Shown: positions 1 through 8,786 of the stretch, piece by piece
How the letters are laid out: every line of letters begins with the position of its first letter
Position numbering within the stretch: position 1 is the first letter of the stretch
Assembly: GCA_031273455.1 (NCBI GenBank)
Contig: JAISRZ010000049.1
Coordinates: forward strand, 1 to 32,507
Length of the DNA: 32,507 bases
Direction of reading: 5' to 3'
Origin: Deltaproteobacteria bacterium
Lineage (GTDB): Bacteria > Desulfobacterota > Desulfarculia > Adiutricales > Adiutricaceae
Notes under the pieces: model-generated
Seen by the model: only the letters and a program-made list of their open reading frames with translations
Databases searched by the model: none
Told to the model about the DNA's origin: nothing
Program-made: the position numbers and the translations under genes

Positions 1-1
1 C

Positions 2-193
2 CTCGCGGAATTGGATCTCGGAACCCGCGAATGGACCTGCCCGTCCTGCGGTTCCCGGCACGATCGCGACGTGAACGCGGCAATCAACATCGCAAGAGTG
101 GGGGCGTCCACTCTCGGAGTAGGGTCCGTGAGACCGAAAAGGGGGGATCCCGCAAAGTTTCCCCTTGGTAGGCTGGCCCCGTTGATCCCGTGA
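2..193 (+). CDS. tnpB: TnpB/OrfB-type RNA-guided nuclease, C-terminal fragment (cut by window edge)
   Basis: This is the last 63 codons of an IS200/IS605-family TnpB protein whose start lies before the window. The frame is open from base 2. It shows the C-terminal zinc ribbon ([13 protein letters not shown], one complete CxxC pair visible here and the partner pair presumably upstream) followed by the family signature RDVNAAINI, in which the Asp of DRD is the last RuvC catalytic acid. TnpB proteins are RNA-guided nucleases that cut at the donor site and help keep the element in place. Directly after the stop codon comes the hairpin expected at the right end of such elements. Whether the rest of the gene is intact cannot be seen. 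Confidence 0.9.
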   Translation, partial: LAELDLGTREWTCPSCGSRHDRDVNAAINIARVGASTLGVGSVRPKRGDPAKFPLGRLAPLIP

Positions 194-225
194 TCCCACG
201 GTCTTTAGCCGTGGGAGTACGTCAA
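194..225 (+). mobile_element. IS200/IS605-type right-end hairpin (omega-RNA 3' region)
   Basis: Right after the tnpB stop codon an 8-bp perfect stem, TCCCACGG (194-201) with CCGTGGGA (209-216), encloses the 7-base loop TCTTTAG. It is followed by GTACGTCAA. A subterminal hairpin of this kind is recognised by the TnpA transposase of the family and forms part of the TnpB guide-RNA scaffold. The exact element end (about 225) is inferred from family resemblance; the bases just beyond would be the guide or target side. Confidence 0.75.
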
Positions 226-267
226 TATGCCTCAAGATTTTAGCGGCCAGCCTTTGACCCCTAGCCC

Positions 268-300
268 TAGCTGGTAGTTCTAGCTGGTAGTTCTAGCTGG
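268..300. repeat. Short tandem repeat, 13-bp unit
   Basis: The unit TAGCTGGTAGTTC occurs at 268-280 and 281-293 and is followed by a partial third copy TAGCTGG (294-300). It lies between the transposon end and the DUF1844 gene. No function is evident. Confidence 0.8.
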
Positions 301-369
301 CGGGGATCAATCAAGATTGGTCGCTAGTTACCGCAAACTAAAGATATTTTTAAGCCTATAGAGGGTCTC

Positions 370-792
370 ATGTCTGATGATATAAACGTCCAAGATCGCC
401 GTCTCTTCAATAAAGACGGCGAGGTTAACGAAAACGCGGCCCCCAAATCCGAGCCGGAAAAGGCCCCGGAAAAGACCGCTGAAAAAGCCCCAGACCAAGT
501 TAAAGATAAGGCCGAAGAGACCCTGGACGTTGGCTCCATGCCCGTCTCTTTAGCCGCTCTTTTCTTAGATCTGGCCACCCACGCTTTCACCCAGATGGGG
601 GAAAAAGGGCCGGACGGGAAAGTCCCCGAGGGCGCCCCCAACCTACCGGTGGCCAAACACCTCATCGACCTTTTGGGGCTTTTGGAACTCAAAACCCGGG
701 GCAACCTGGATCCAGAGGAAGAGGCTCTTTTAAAGGCCCTCCTCTACGATGTCCGACTGAAGTACGTCAGTCTAACTTCTGGTAAAAAATAG
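370..792 (+). CDS. DUF1844 domain-containing protein
   Basis: This is a 140-residue cytoplasmic protein of unknown function. Residues 1-55 are a charged, low-complexity tail rich in Glu, Lys, Ala and Pro. Residues 57-135 match DUF1844: PVSLAALFLDLATHAFTQMG, then NLPVAKHLIDLLGLLELKTRGNL, then an Asp/Glu-rich turn and a final helix ending LLYDVRLKYV. DUF1844 proteins are common in deltaproteobacteria and have no established role. The ATG at 370 is preceded by GAGGG seven bases upstream. An overlapping minus-strand reading frame (324-704) is a shadow. The gene stands 109 bases ahead of the protease gene, so cotranscription is possible but not shown. Confidence 0.85.
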   Translation: MSDDINVQDRRLFNKDGEVNENAAPKSEPEKAPEKTAEKAPDQVKDKAEETLDVGSMPVSLAALFLDLATHAFTQMGEKGPDGKVPEGAPNLPVAKHLIDLLGLLELKTRGNLDPEEEALLKALLYDVRLKYVSLTSGKK

Positions 793-901
793 CCAAACGT
801 TATTAATTGTAGCTTTATAGCTAGTTTTTAACGCTTTTTAAACTTTAATCTCGCCTTAAACTTTTTGGCCCGTTTAAAATCACGTCGTGAAGGAAATTTC
901 T

Positions 902-2413
902 ATGGATAAAAGGGTAAAGAGCTTGGTTTGGTCTTTTTTGACCGCTTTTCTATTCTTGTCTCTAAGCGGAACCCTCTACAGTCAGACCGCCAGCCAGCCG
1001 TCCAATCAATCGAGTCTGTCCAGCCAAGATCTGTCGCTAGTTAAACCCCCGGTCCCCAGTGGGCCCGCCTTAGTGGGCTTGCCCTCCGTGGCCCCAGTGG
1101 TGGAAAAGTCCAAAGCCGCGGTGGTTAACATCATAACCATGAAGACGACCCGGCGTGGGCCCATGGGTCGGCGTTTTCGGTCGCCTTCGCCCTCGCCCTC
1201 GCCCAACAACCCCTTCCCGCCGGATAGCTTTTTTGAGGACTTCTTTGGTTTTCCCCAAGCCCCGCCCCGGGTTTATCGGGAACGGGCTTTAGGCTCGGGG
1301 TTTATCTTTGACAAAGACGGTTACATCATCACCAATAACCACGTGGTCGAAGGGGCCGATGAGATCAAGATCGTCCTGGACGATAAGCAGGAAATCGCCG
1401 CTGAGATCGTTGGTCGGGACCCGAAAACCGATCTGGCCCTCATTAAGCTCTCCAAGCCCGGGGTTTACCCCTTCATCACCTTTGGCGACTCGGAAAAAGT
1501 CCAGATCGGCGATTGGTTAGTGGCCATCGGCAACCCCTTTGGCTTAGATCACACCGTGACCACGGGCATCCTCTCCGCTCGGGGCCGGTCCATTGGGGCG
1601 GGGCCTTACGATGATTTTCTCCAGACCGACGCCTCCATTAACCCCGGGAACTCCGGTGGGCCCTTACTCAACTTAAATGGCGAGGTGGTGGGCATTAACA
1701 CCATGATCATCGCTGGCGGCAACGGCATTGGCTTCGCCATTCCCTCTAAATTGGCCGAGAAGATCGTGGCTAAGCTTAGATCCACCGGTCATGTGGAAAG
1801 GGGCTGGATTGGCGTGGTCATCCAGCCAGTGACCCCGGAGATCGAAAAGTCCTTAGGCTTAGGGGAAGGCGTTAAAGGCGCCCTCATCGGTCAGGTCTTA
1901 AAGGACACCCCCGCCGAAAAAGCTGGTTTGAAGCATGGGGACATTGTCACTTCTTTTGACGGTCGGGCCATTGGCGACTTTAGCGAACTCTCTTCCGTAG
2001 TGGCCGACACCGCGGTGGGCAAGACCGTCAATATCGATATTCTCCGCGACAATAAGAAAATGACCTTAAAGATCACCGTGGATCGCTTGGAAGACGAAAG
2101 CGACCCCGTGAGTGGGGCCGAGTCCTCCAACGCCGACTTGGGTCTAACCTTACGGGAGATCACCCCGGATCTGGCTCAAAGACTGGGCGTCCCGGAATCG
2201 AGCGGTTTATTGGTGGAGCAAGTGGTCCCCAGCTCTTTGGCCGATGTGGCTGGTCTAAGGGCCCGGGACGTTATTCTAGAGGTGGACCGGAAAGAGATTA
2301 AGACCCAGAGGGATTTTAACGCGGCCATCCGGGCCGTGCCCAAGGGTCAACCGGCTCTTTTGTGGGTCCGACGGGGGGAAAGGACCATCTACTGCCCCTT
2401 AAACCTCGAGTAA
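902..2413 (+). CDS. htrA: Do/HtrA-family periplasmic serine protease with two PDZ domains
   Basis: This is a trypsin-like protease and chaperone of the DegP/DegQ (Do) family that degrades or refolds damaged envelope proteins. I prefer the ATG at 902 over the upstream in-frame GTG at 887, because AAGGA lies 7 bases before it and the signal peptide then starts with MDKRVK. Residues 1-28 form a Sec signal with a hydrophobic core ending near LYS. The catalytic triad is visible: His147 (NNHVVEGA), Asp177 (PKTDLALI) and Ser251 (NPGNSGGPL). A Pro/Ser-rich and Phe-rich stretch before the protease domain (SPSPSPSP, then FFEDFFGF) corresponds to the LA-loop region. Two PDZ domains follow, at about residues 275-375 and 395-500. 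The 503-residue length is normal for the family, and a strong terminator follows. Confidence 0.95.
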   Translation: MDKRVKSLVWSFLTAFLFLSLSGTLYSQTASQPSNQSSLSSQDLSLVKPPVPSGPALVGLPSVAPVVEKSKAAVVNIITMKTTRRGPMGRRFRSPSPSPSPNNPFPPDSFFEDFFGFPQAPPRVYRERALGSGFIFDKDGYIITNNHVVEGADEIKIVLDDKQEIAAEIVGRDPKTDLALIKLSKPGVYPFITFGDSEKVQIGDWLVAIGNPFGLDHTVTTGILSARGRSIGAGPYDDFLQTDASINPGNSGGPLLNLNGEVVGINTMIIAGGNGIGFAIPSKLAEKIVAKLRSTGHVERGWIGVVIQPVTPEIEKSLGLGEGVKGALIGQVLKDTPAEKAGLKHGDIVTSFDGRAIGDFSELSSVVADTAVGKTVNIDILRDNKKMTLKITVDRLEDESDPVSGAESSNADLGLTLREITPDLAQRLGVPESSGLLVEQVVPSSLADVAGLRARDVILEVDRKEIKTQRDFNAAIRAVPKGQPALLWVRRGERTIYCPLNLE

Positions 2414-2444
2414 GCGTTTTCGCTGAACCCGTAACTTTTTCTTA

Positions 2445-2475
2445 AGCCCCGGTGGTCCGCCACTGGGGCTTTTTT
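2445..2475 (+). terminator. Rho-independent terminator of the htrA gene
   Basis: An 11-bp stem AGCCCCGGTGG (2445-2455) pairs with CCACTGGGGCT (2460-2470) around the loop TCCG, with one G-T pair. It is followed by a run of T. It lies 32 bases after the htrA stop codon. Confidence 0.9.
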
Positions 2476-2857
2476 CGGGCGCCTTTGGGGGGGGATTACC
2501 CACGGTCAGAGATTGCTTGATCCAAGAGGATATAGCCCCAAAGATGGCCCCCATCTTCGAGCCGACCTTCTCGGAATCAAACTACGGGTTTCGGCCTGGA
2601 CGGAGAGCCCCAAGACGCGGCGCGGAAGGCGTATAAGTACTATAATTGAGGAAGAAAGCGCTAGGTCAATCCTTGGTTTGTTTAAACGGCGCCTTCCCTA
2701 TTTGGAGGCGGTACTGACTAAAAATGGCGAAAGAGGATGGGGGAGGGTCGTTATGCAAATTTCGTGCCAGTTTAACTAGGTCCAGCTTATTTTTTTAAGT
2801 TTTTTTGACGCTTTCGTCCTGGCTTGTCTCAAAAAAAACTGGACTTATTGCTTGTAA
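2476..2857. other. Intergenic stretch, GC-rich changing to AT-rich
   Basis: There is no supported gene here. An 88-codon TTG-initiated frame (2513-2779) has no ribosome binding site and no recognisable domain. The base composition changes from host-like to strongly AT-rich at about 2780, with T and A runs (2790-2840). This marks the left edge of the restriction-modification island. Confidence 0.6.
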
Positions 2858-3037
2858 GGGGTTAATGTAAATAGTAATTCTAGTTTTCCGTTACACAAGA
2901 ATTTTATTTTCGAAGGAATTAATATTGATAATGATAGTGAATATATTGAATTAAATGATGACGATATATTTCCTATTTGTGCTATTATAGATACTAAATT
3001 ATCTAGATCGAAATTACAGCGTTCTATCCTTTATTAA
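2858..3037 (+). pseudogene. C-terminal remnant of an unidentified gene at the island edge
   Basis: An open frame of 59 codons runs from just after a TAA (2855-2857) to a TAA at 3035-3037, with no ATG, GTG or TTG start. It reads like real protein: an acidic, Ile-rich stretch (NIDNDSEYIELNDDDIFPI) then CAIIDTKLSRSKLQRS. It has the same AT-rich codon use as the large gene that starts 20 bases later. I infer that it is the tail of a gene, perhaps another part of the restriction system, whose 5' part was deleted. The family is not recognised, and a chance open frame in AT-rich DNA is possible. Confidence 0.35.
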
Positions 3038-3057
3038 CGAGTTATTGGTGTTTTTAC

Positions 3058-6000
3058 GTGTCAATCATAGAAACGATATATTATATTAATAGTTGCTTTG
3101 ATCAATATACTATTGACAATGATATCGATGATATATTGACGCAAACAGATAAGTTAGATGATTTTTTTTCTGAATGTAAAAATATTTTTGATACTAATCC
3201 TAATATGGATGAGTATAATGAATCTAACATTCAAGAAAAATTAATTAAACCTATTTTAGGGAAATTAGGCTGGCGTTATGAGTTAGAAGAAGTAAAAATT
3301 ATTTCTGGTATTGAACAAAAATTTGACGCCGTTCTGTTTTCCGATCAAACAAAGTACAATAACTATATAAATTTATCTAAAAAAGACCGTAGATCTAATT
3401 GGATTGGTATTGATGTCATTTTAGAGTCTAAAGCTCCTACCAAAACACTTGATACTAAAAAAATTTCAAAAGATGCTAATCCATATATTCAAATGCTTGT
3501 TTATTTACAAAGTTCTAAAATCAATAGGGGTTTTTTAACTAATGGACGTCAATGGTATTATATAGACAATTCTTTAGTCTCTAGTGAAAAAAGATATGTA
3601 CTTTTTTACCTAGATAAGATTCTAGAAGATGGGAAAAAGGAGGAGTTTGATTTTTTTTCCCGGTTATTTAGCGCAAAAAATTATGGGTCCGATAGTGTTG
3701 ATCTGCCTTCACCGATCGAGCAACTATACGAACAAGACCAGATACAACGGCGAAAAGTGGAGGATGACCTTAGGAACGTAATATATGGCGAAATAGGCAA
3801 GTATTCTTTATTTGAGGAGATAGGTCGGGCTATTTATCTCTCTTCCAAACAAAAGGATTTAAAAGATATTTTTGAAAATAGTCTTTTCTTCATTTTTCGC
3901 CTAATTTTTATAGCCTACTATGAGGATTGCTACAAAGATTATCTGGGAAGACATCAGGGATATTGTTCGGTTTCTTTAAGGAAAATTAGGGACCAATTAC
4001 AGCCTAACTCTGAGTACTGTATCGGATGGAGAAATCTACAAAATCTTTTTTCTATTCTAGATAAAGGAGACCTAAGTTTAAAAATTTATATTCTAGACGG
4101 TGGTTTATTTGATCAAACAAAAGCTCCTTTACTCAATAACCCTACTATTTTTAGTGATCAGATTTTATATACTATTTTTGATGAGCTTTTTACTTATAAA
4201 GTTAACGATAAAGAGTTTGATCGTGATTTTTCTGTTCTATCCCCAGCCCATTTAGGGACAATCTACGAAGGACTTCTGGAATTTGAATTTCGTATAGCCA
4301 AAGAAAATCAGACCTACGCTTTAGTTCAGGGTTCGAAAGAAAAGGGAGAAGGATTTTATGATATTTATGATTTAAATTTATTAAAAAAGCAGAAAAATAT
4401 AAAAATTTCTACAATTAAAGAATATAAAAAAGGTGATTTTTATTTAGTTAATAGCAATCAGAACCGAAAGGTTAGTGGTAGTTATTACACTCCTGAGTCT
4501 TTGGCTGTTCCTTTAGTCACCAACGGTTTGAAACGATTGTTCGATGGACCCTTTAAAGATCATTCAGTTTTGGACCTTAGAATATTGGATTGCTCTTGCG
4601 GGAGTGGCCATTTATTGGTCGTGGCGTTAAATATTTTAACCAATATGACGTTGGAAAGATTAGATTCTGATGTAGAAAAAAATCTAAGGGACCTTTTAAA
4701 GCTTGAAATTGATTCTATATACTCTAATTATCAGACATTAGATTTAAACCCAGAAATAATGGGTGTTGATGAATTTGTGGTCTTAAAGCGCCTCCTTTTG
4801 AAAAAGACCATTTATGGTGTTGACCTTTCTCCTTTTGCCGCAGAACTGGCACAATTATCTTTTTGGTTGGATACATTTATTTTTGGTACGCCTTTATCAT
4901 TTATTGACCACCATATTAAATCAGGAAATAGTTTACTTGGTAATGATATGGAATCATTTTCTAGGGAAGCTTTTTTTTACGATAAAAATAAATCGAATAG
5001 GAATACAAAAGATATATTTATCGTAAAATTTATTGATTATACTGAATCTATACGTGATGAAATAATTTCAGTTAATTATCTTAATGACACTACAAAAGAG
5101 GAGATTAGTAAATCTAAGAAAATTTATAATAATGAAATCTTACCTAAAATTACTGAGTTAAATAATTATTTTAATTATAGTAATTATTTAGATATTTTAA
5201 GGGTTTTAAAGATATCTCCTTTGCCAGCTATTTTGTCATGGTTTAACCCTGAACGAAATACTCAAGTTTTTCCGCAATACGCTAAAGATTTGGAAAAATA
5301 TCAAATTGAGATGGATAATTGTCAGAAAGAGTTTAATTTCTTTAATTGGGAAGTGGAATTCGCTGAAGTTTTTTCTACTCATAATTTCAATGGCCCTGGT
5401 TTTCATCTAATTATTGGTAATCCTCCCTGGGATAAAACAAAGTTTGAGGAACCTCTTTTTTTCTCCCAATATAAGTTCAATTATCGCACGTTAGATAACC
5501 GTAAGAAAAAGGAAATAGCCTCCGAGATTTTGGCTAAACCAGAAATAAAAGCTAAGTATGATCAAGCAAAAGATAGAGTTTTTATTGTTAATGAGTATTT
5601 AAAACTTAAATACCCTCATAACGCTGGTGCCGGTGATGGCAACCTTTTCCGTTTTTTTGTGGAAAAAGCCTTAAGTCTATTGGCCAATGGCGGTTGTCTT
5701 AATTATGTTTTGCCAACCGGGCTGTTGACTGAGGATGGTTCAATAGCTTTAAGGCAGCATATATTTAAAAAATTTAGGATAAATAGTTTTGATGGATTTG
5801 AAAATAGATTGAGTATTTTCCCAGATGTTGACTCTAGATATAAATTTGGCTTAATCCAAATCGAAAACATAGTAGATTCACAGCAAAAAGCTATAACAAG
5901 GTTTATGCTTACTGATCCTAAAGTTTTAGACACGGAAGAAAGGAAGTTTGAATATCCTCTGGCAGATATAAAGCTAACGTCGCCTAATCACTTGGCTTAT

Positions 6001-6996
6001 CTGGAAATAGCTGGAGGAAAGAAGGATCTGGAAATCCTGAAAAAACTCTACTCCAAATTTCCGGCTTTGGATCTCGAATGGCTAGATTTTCGGAACGAAC
6101 TTCACGCTACAAATGACAAGTCAATTTTTAGAAAAGAACGTAAAAACGATTATATTCCCCTTTATAAGGGTGAAATGATTTGGCAATTTGACGCTCAAGC
6201 CGGCCAACCGGAATATTGGCTTGATCCTGTTGAATTAGATGATTATTTAGCAACGAAAGAAGTTAAAAGGCTCATAAAAGATATAAAAGATTGGTTTTCC
6301 TCCAATCAACCTGATTATTGTGCTACTCGGAATTTTACTAAATTTATTGATTTATTTTCTCAAGATAATTTGTTAAACTTTGTTCGACCAGAAAGAGATT
6401 ATTTTCGACTGTCTTTTCGGGCTATCGCCAGCGATACTAATGAAAGAACTTTTATAACGGCCCTGCTTCCTCGCGGTATAGGCGCTCAAAATTCTTTATG
6501 GCTATCTATTCCCGGACACTACGTTCCAAATTTGGAGGAGAAAACGATAGAATTTAAAGAGATATCTCTGGTTAGACTTCTTTTCGCTCAAGCTATTTTT
6601 AACAGTTTGACGGTTGACTGGATATTGAGAGCCTCTGTAGCCATGAATGTTAATAAAACTTATGTATACCGGTTACCAATACCTCAGCCGAGCGATGAGG
6701 AGCTTACGACAAATCCTATTTATATAAAAATAGTTAGAGATTCGGCTTTATTGAGTTATTATAAGTGCCCTAAAGCTTTATCAGCACTAAAAACTAATTT
6801 TAAAATTAATGAAAACGATGAAAATCTTACACTGAAATTATTTGAAACTAAAAAGGCTGAATTAGATATTCAAATTGCTAAACTTTATGGTTTAACATCA
6901 GACAATTTATTGTATATATTAGATAATTTTAAGGTTTTAATGAGAAAAAATTCGCCTTTTATAGGTATATTAAGAGAATTAGCTGAAAATATATAA
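3058..6996 (+). CDS. Type IIG-like restriction-modification enzyme (Eco57I-type methylase with N-terminal nuclease)
   Basis: This is a 1312-residue single-chain enzyme predicted to methylate adenine-N6 and cut DNA near its recognition site. The N-terminus carries a PD-(D/E)XK nuclease pattern: GWRYELEEVK (about 69), Asp90 (FDAVLF), and Glu123-x-Lys125 in VILESKAP. The methylase core follows. VSGSYYTP (472-479) precedes motif I, DCSCGSGH (511-518), which is a variant of the usual DPxCGSG. Asp589 in YGVDLSPFAAELAQ fits motif II, and NPPW (788-791) is the catalytic motif IV. The C-terminal third, with VNKTYVYRLPIPQP, should be the target-recognition region. The GTG at 3058 is the only usable early start and has a poor ribosome binding site. 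The gene is AT-rich against a GC-rich background, so it was probably transferred. No separate specificity or helicase gene is adjacent. A DISARM- or BREX-type methylase is a less likely alternative. Confidence 0.85.
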   Translation: MSIIETIYYINSCFDQYTIDNDIDDILTQTDKLDDFFSECKNIFDTNPNMDEYNESNIQEKLIKPILGKLGWRYELEEVKIISGIEQKFDAVLFSDQTKYNNYINLSKKDRRSNWIGIDVILESKAPTKTLDTKKISKDANPYIQMLVYLQSSKINRGFLTNGRQWYYIDNSLVSSEKRYVLFYLDKILEDGKKEEFDFFSRLFSAKNYGSDSVDLPSPIEQLYEQDQIQRRKVEDDLRNVIYGEIGKYSLFEEIGRAIYLSSKQKDLKDIFENSLFFIFRLIFIAYYEDCYKDYLGRHQGYCSVSLRKIRDQLQPNSEYCIGWRNLQNLFSILDKGDLSLKIYILDGGLFDQTKAPLLNNPTIFSDQILYTIFDELFTYKVNDKEFDRDFSVLSPAHLGTIYEGLLEFEFRIAKENQTYALVQGSKEKGEGFYDIYDLNLLKKQKNIKISTIKEYKKGDFYLVNSNQNRKVSGSYYTPESLAVPLVTNGLKRLFDGPFKDHSVLDLRILDCSCGSGHLLVVALNILTNMTLERLDSDVEKNLRDLLKLEIDSIYSNYQTLDLNPEIMGVDEFVVLKRLLLKKTIYGVDLSPFAAELAQLSFWLDTFIFGTPLSFIDHHIKSGNSLLGNDMESFSREAFFYDKNKSNRNTKDIFIVKFIDYTESIRDEIISVNYLNDTTKEEISKSKKIYNNEILPKITELNNYFNYSNYLDILRVLKISPLPAILSWFNPERNTQVFPQYAKDLEKYQIEMDNCQKEFNFFNWEVEFAEVFSTHNFNGPGFHLIIGNPPWDKTKFEEPLFFSQYKFNYRTLDNRKKKEIASEILAKPEIKAKYDQAKDRVFIVNEYLKLKYPHNAGAGDGNLFRFFVEKALSLLANGGCLNYVLPTGLLTEDGSIALRQHIFKKFRINSFDGFENRLSIFPDVDSRYKFGLIQIENIVDSQQKAITRFMLTDPKVLDTEERKFEYPLADIKLTSPNHLAYLEIAGGKKDLEILKKLYSKFPALDLEWLDFRNELHATNDKSIFRKERKNDYIPLYKGEMIWQFDAQAGQPEYWLDPVELDDYLATKEVKRLIKDIKDWFSSNQPDYCATRNFTKFIDLFSQDNLLNFVRPERDYFRLSFRAIASDTNERTFITALLPRGIGAQNSLWLSIPGHYVPNLEEKTIEFKEISLVRLLFAQAIFNSLTVDWILRASVAMNVNKTYVYRLPIPQPSDEELTTNPIYIKIVRDSALLSYYKCPKALSALKTNFKINENDENLTLKLFETKKAELDIQIAKLYGLTSDNLLYILDNFKVLMRKNSPFIGILRELAENI

Positions 6997-7094
6997 TAAT
7001 TATTTATTCGCTATTTTTAATTAATAATAACGATCAATATATTGTAAATATCTAAAATTGTGTTAATATTTTTTTATTTAAAATCCTGTCATCC

Positions 7095-7125
7095 GAGTTT
7101 GACATTTAGATCTAATGTCAAACTC
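7095..7125. repeat. Perfect 12-bp inverted repeat, 7-base loop
   Basis: GAGTTTGACATT (7095-7106) and AATGTCAAACTC (7114-7125) are exact reverse complements around TAGATCT. The dyad lies about 100 bases after the restriction gene and is not followed by a T run, so it is not a classic terminator. A near copy of one arm, GAGTTTGTCATT, appears at 7202-7213 with one mismatch. It may be a protein-binding site or an element end. Confidence 0.7.
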
Positions 7126-7259
7126 ACCGAAACCCCGTAAACCTAGGCCACATATAGCTTTACTCAATATTTTTGATTTTCAGACGTGGATCTGTTAATT
7201 TGAGTTTGTCATTTTATCGTGTTTCGACTAAAAAGGAAAACTCAGGATCTATGGAAGTT

Positions 7260-7812
7260 TCACCCATCAGAGACCCTAAAAATTTCGTTCCCCACAACCT
7301 CCCAGCTTATCTTCGCGCCATCGGCCTCGCCATCAAGCGCGGCGAAAGTCAATTCCACTCCAAAATGAGTAACCCGCTTGAAGTTGGCGATGGCCTCTTC
7401 TCTTTCGACCACCAGCTTTAGGGCGGGGGGTTGGACACGACCGGTGGATAAGGTTTTCCCCACGGCTTTAGAGGCAGCTGTCGACCCACCATACCCTACC
7501 AAACGGTCAAGGGCCCGCCGCTCTTCTTGAGCCCGGACCAAATTAAGATTTATTCCCCGGGGCGCTTCCAAGGCTTTTTTACCGCGACTTCAGTCATTTC
7601 CGTATAAGTCACTCTTTTGGGGTCCTTTAGTTTCCAGGCTTCTTGGATAGGCCAAGCGATGCTTCCCCCTCGCGGTCCAGGTCAGTGGCCAAATAGACCT
7701 TTTGGGCGTCAGCGAGCTTTTTTAGGTCCGCTATAACCTTTTTCTCGCGGGTGGGGACGTATTGGGGTTTGAAATTTGGCGGCTCAGCCCTAATTTCCTT
7801 AGGGAATGGGTT
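7260..7812 (-). pseudogene. Fragment of a type IA DNA topoisomerase gene (topA-like), frameshifted
   Basis: Read on the minus strand in three successive frames, this matches the middle of bacterial topoisomerase I. First comes EKKVIADLKKLADAQKVYLA then TDLDREGEA (TOPRIM motif). After a shift near 7660 comes IAWPIQEAWKLKDPKRVTY and TEMTEVAVKK. After a second shift near 7575 come INLNLVRAQEERRALDRLVGYG and LSTGRVQPPALKLVVERE. These correspond to the conserved DxDREGEA, QxARRxLDRLVGY and SAGRVQ blocks. The start of the gene and the catalytic-tyrosine region are missing, and there are at least two frameshifts, so no active enzyme can be made. Base composition is host-like, unlike the island next to it. 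A topB or plasmid topoisomerase is an alternative source. Confidence 0.75.
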
Positions 7813-8786
7813 TTAAACCAAAGACCGGCCCTTAGGATTTTAAACCCTAAATGCTCTTAAGGCCCCCTAAACCCCGGGCCCCTAGGCCTCAAGGCCCCGG
7901 GCCCCAAGGTAGGCCCCTAACCGCTGGAAGGCGGTAGTTAAGTTTTTAGATCGCTAGCCGGCCTTTAACCGCTAGACGCCAAACCCTAAGGCTCATTAAA
8001 ACAAGCCGTAACCCCAGCCATTTTCGCCTTCCTAAGCCCAAGCCAACCCGCCTCTAAGCCAGCCAGTTACCGCCTAGATCAGAGCCGTTTAACCAGAGCC
8101 AGTTACCGCCCTTAAAACCGCGCTTAAGCCCTCCTAGGTCCCTTTTAAGGACCCGTTTAAGCTGTCCTTAAGGAAGCTTAGGCCGCCCGCTTCTGACCTT
8201 TTAAAAGGGGTTTTTCTGGGCGACCTTAAGGGACTTTAGCTAGGCGAGTTCTCGGAATTTTTAAGCTTTTTTTTGACTTTTTATTAGGCTAATAATTTAA
8301 AAAATACATTAAATAATAATAAAACGGTCATTATTATTCTATACAAATATTTAATATGCTAAATCTATATTTTAAGAACAAGTTGCCTATAAAATCCTTT
8401 TAGGGCTGGTTTTTAGGTAAAAACAAAGAAATTACTTGGAAGCCATGAACGCCAAGCGGAAGTCAAGAGTATTCTTGTTAGTTTCCAGCTAAAAAACTGT
8501 AATTAAAATTTTTTTTGGAAATAATCCCCTAAGCGCTTGACAACAGAGAACTATGAGGCTAAAATTTTCTTAAGACTAATGGTGATTAATTAAATACCCA
8601 CGTTTAATGAAGGGATTAAGATCAAAACTAGGAAAATAGCTAAAGGACGGGCCGGTTTTAAGTTTTTTTTAGGCCGCCCAGCCTCTTTACCGGCTCTATA
8701 GGCTTTAGTAAAGGTTATTTTTCCCCGCTTAGGCGGTGGCGATTGTTAGCCCCTTTTTTTTAGTTTTAGCGGCTATTAGCCTGGAT
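7813..8786. other. Long non-coding stretch
   Basis: I see no supported gene. The first half is rich in GGCC/CCTTAA-type words such as CCCCGGGCCCCTAGGCC and carries a 14-bp repeat, AGCCAGTTACCGCC, at 8061-8074 and 8097-8110. From about 8270 it turns AT-rich. Stops are frequent in all frames. It may be decayed sequence. Confidence 0.5.

Noticed and set aside
810-830. Possible terminator after the DUF1844 gene (TAGCT-TTAT-AGCTA then T run)
   Set aside because: The stem has only five weak pairs; too little to call.
2513-2779. 88-codon frame in the gap after htrA
   Set aside because: TTG start without a ribosome site, no domain, and it crosses the composition boundary.
8061-8110. Two copies of a 14-bp word considered as a CRISPR-like array
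   Set aside because: Only two short copies, no regular spacers and no cas genes; no CRISPR array is present in the window.
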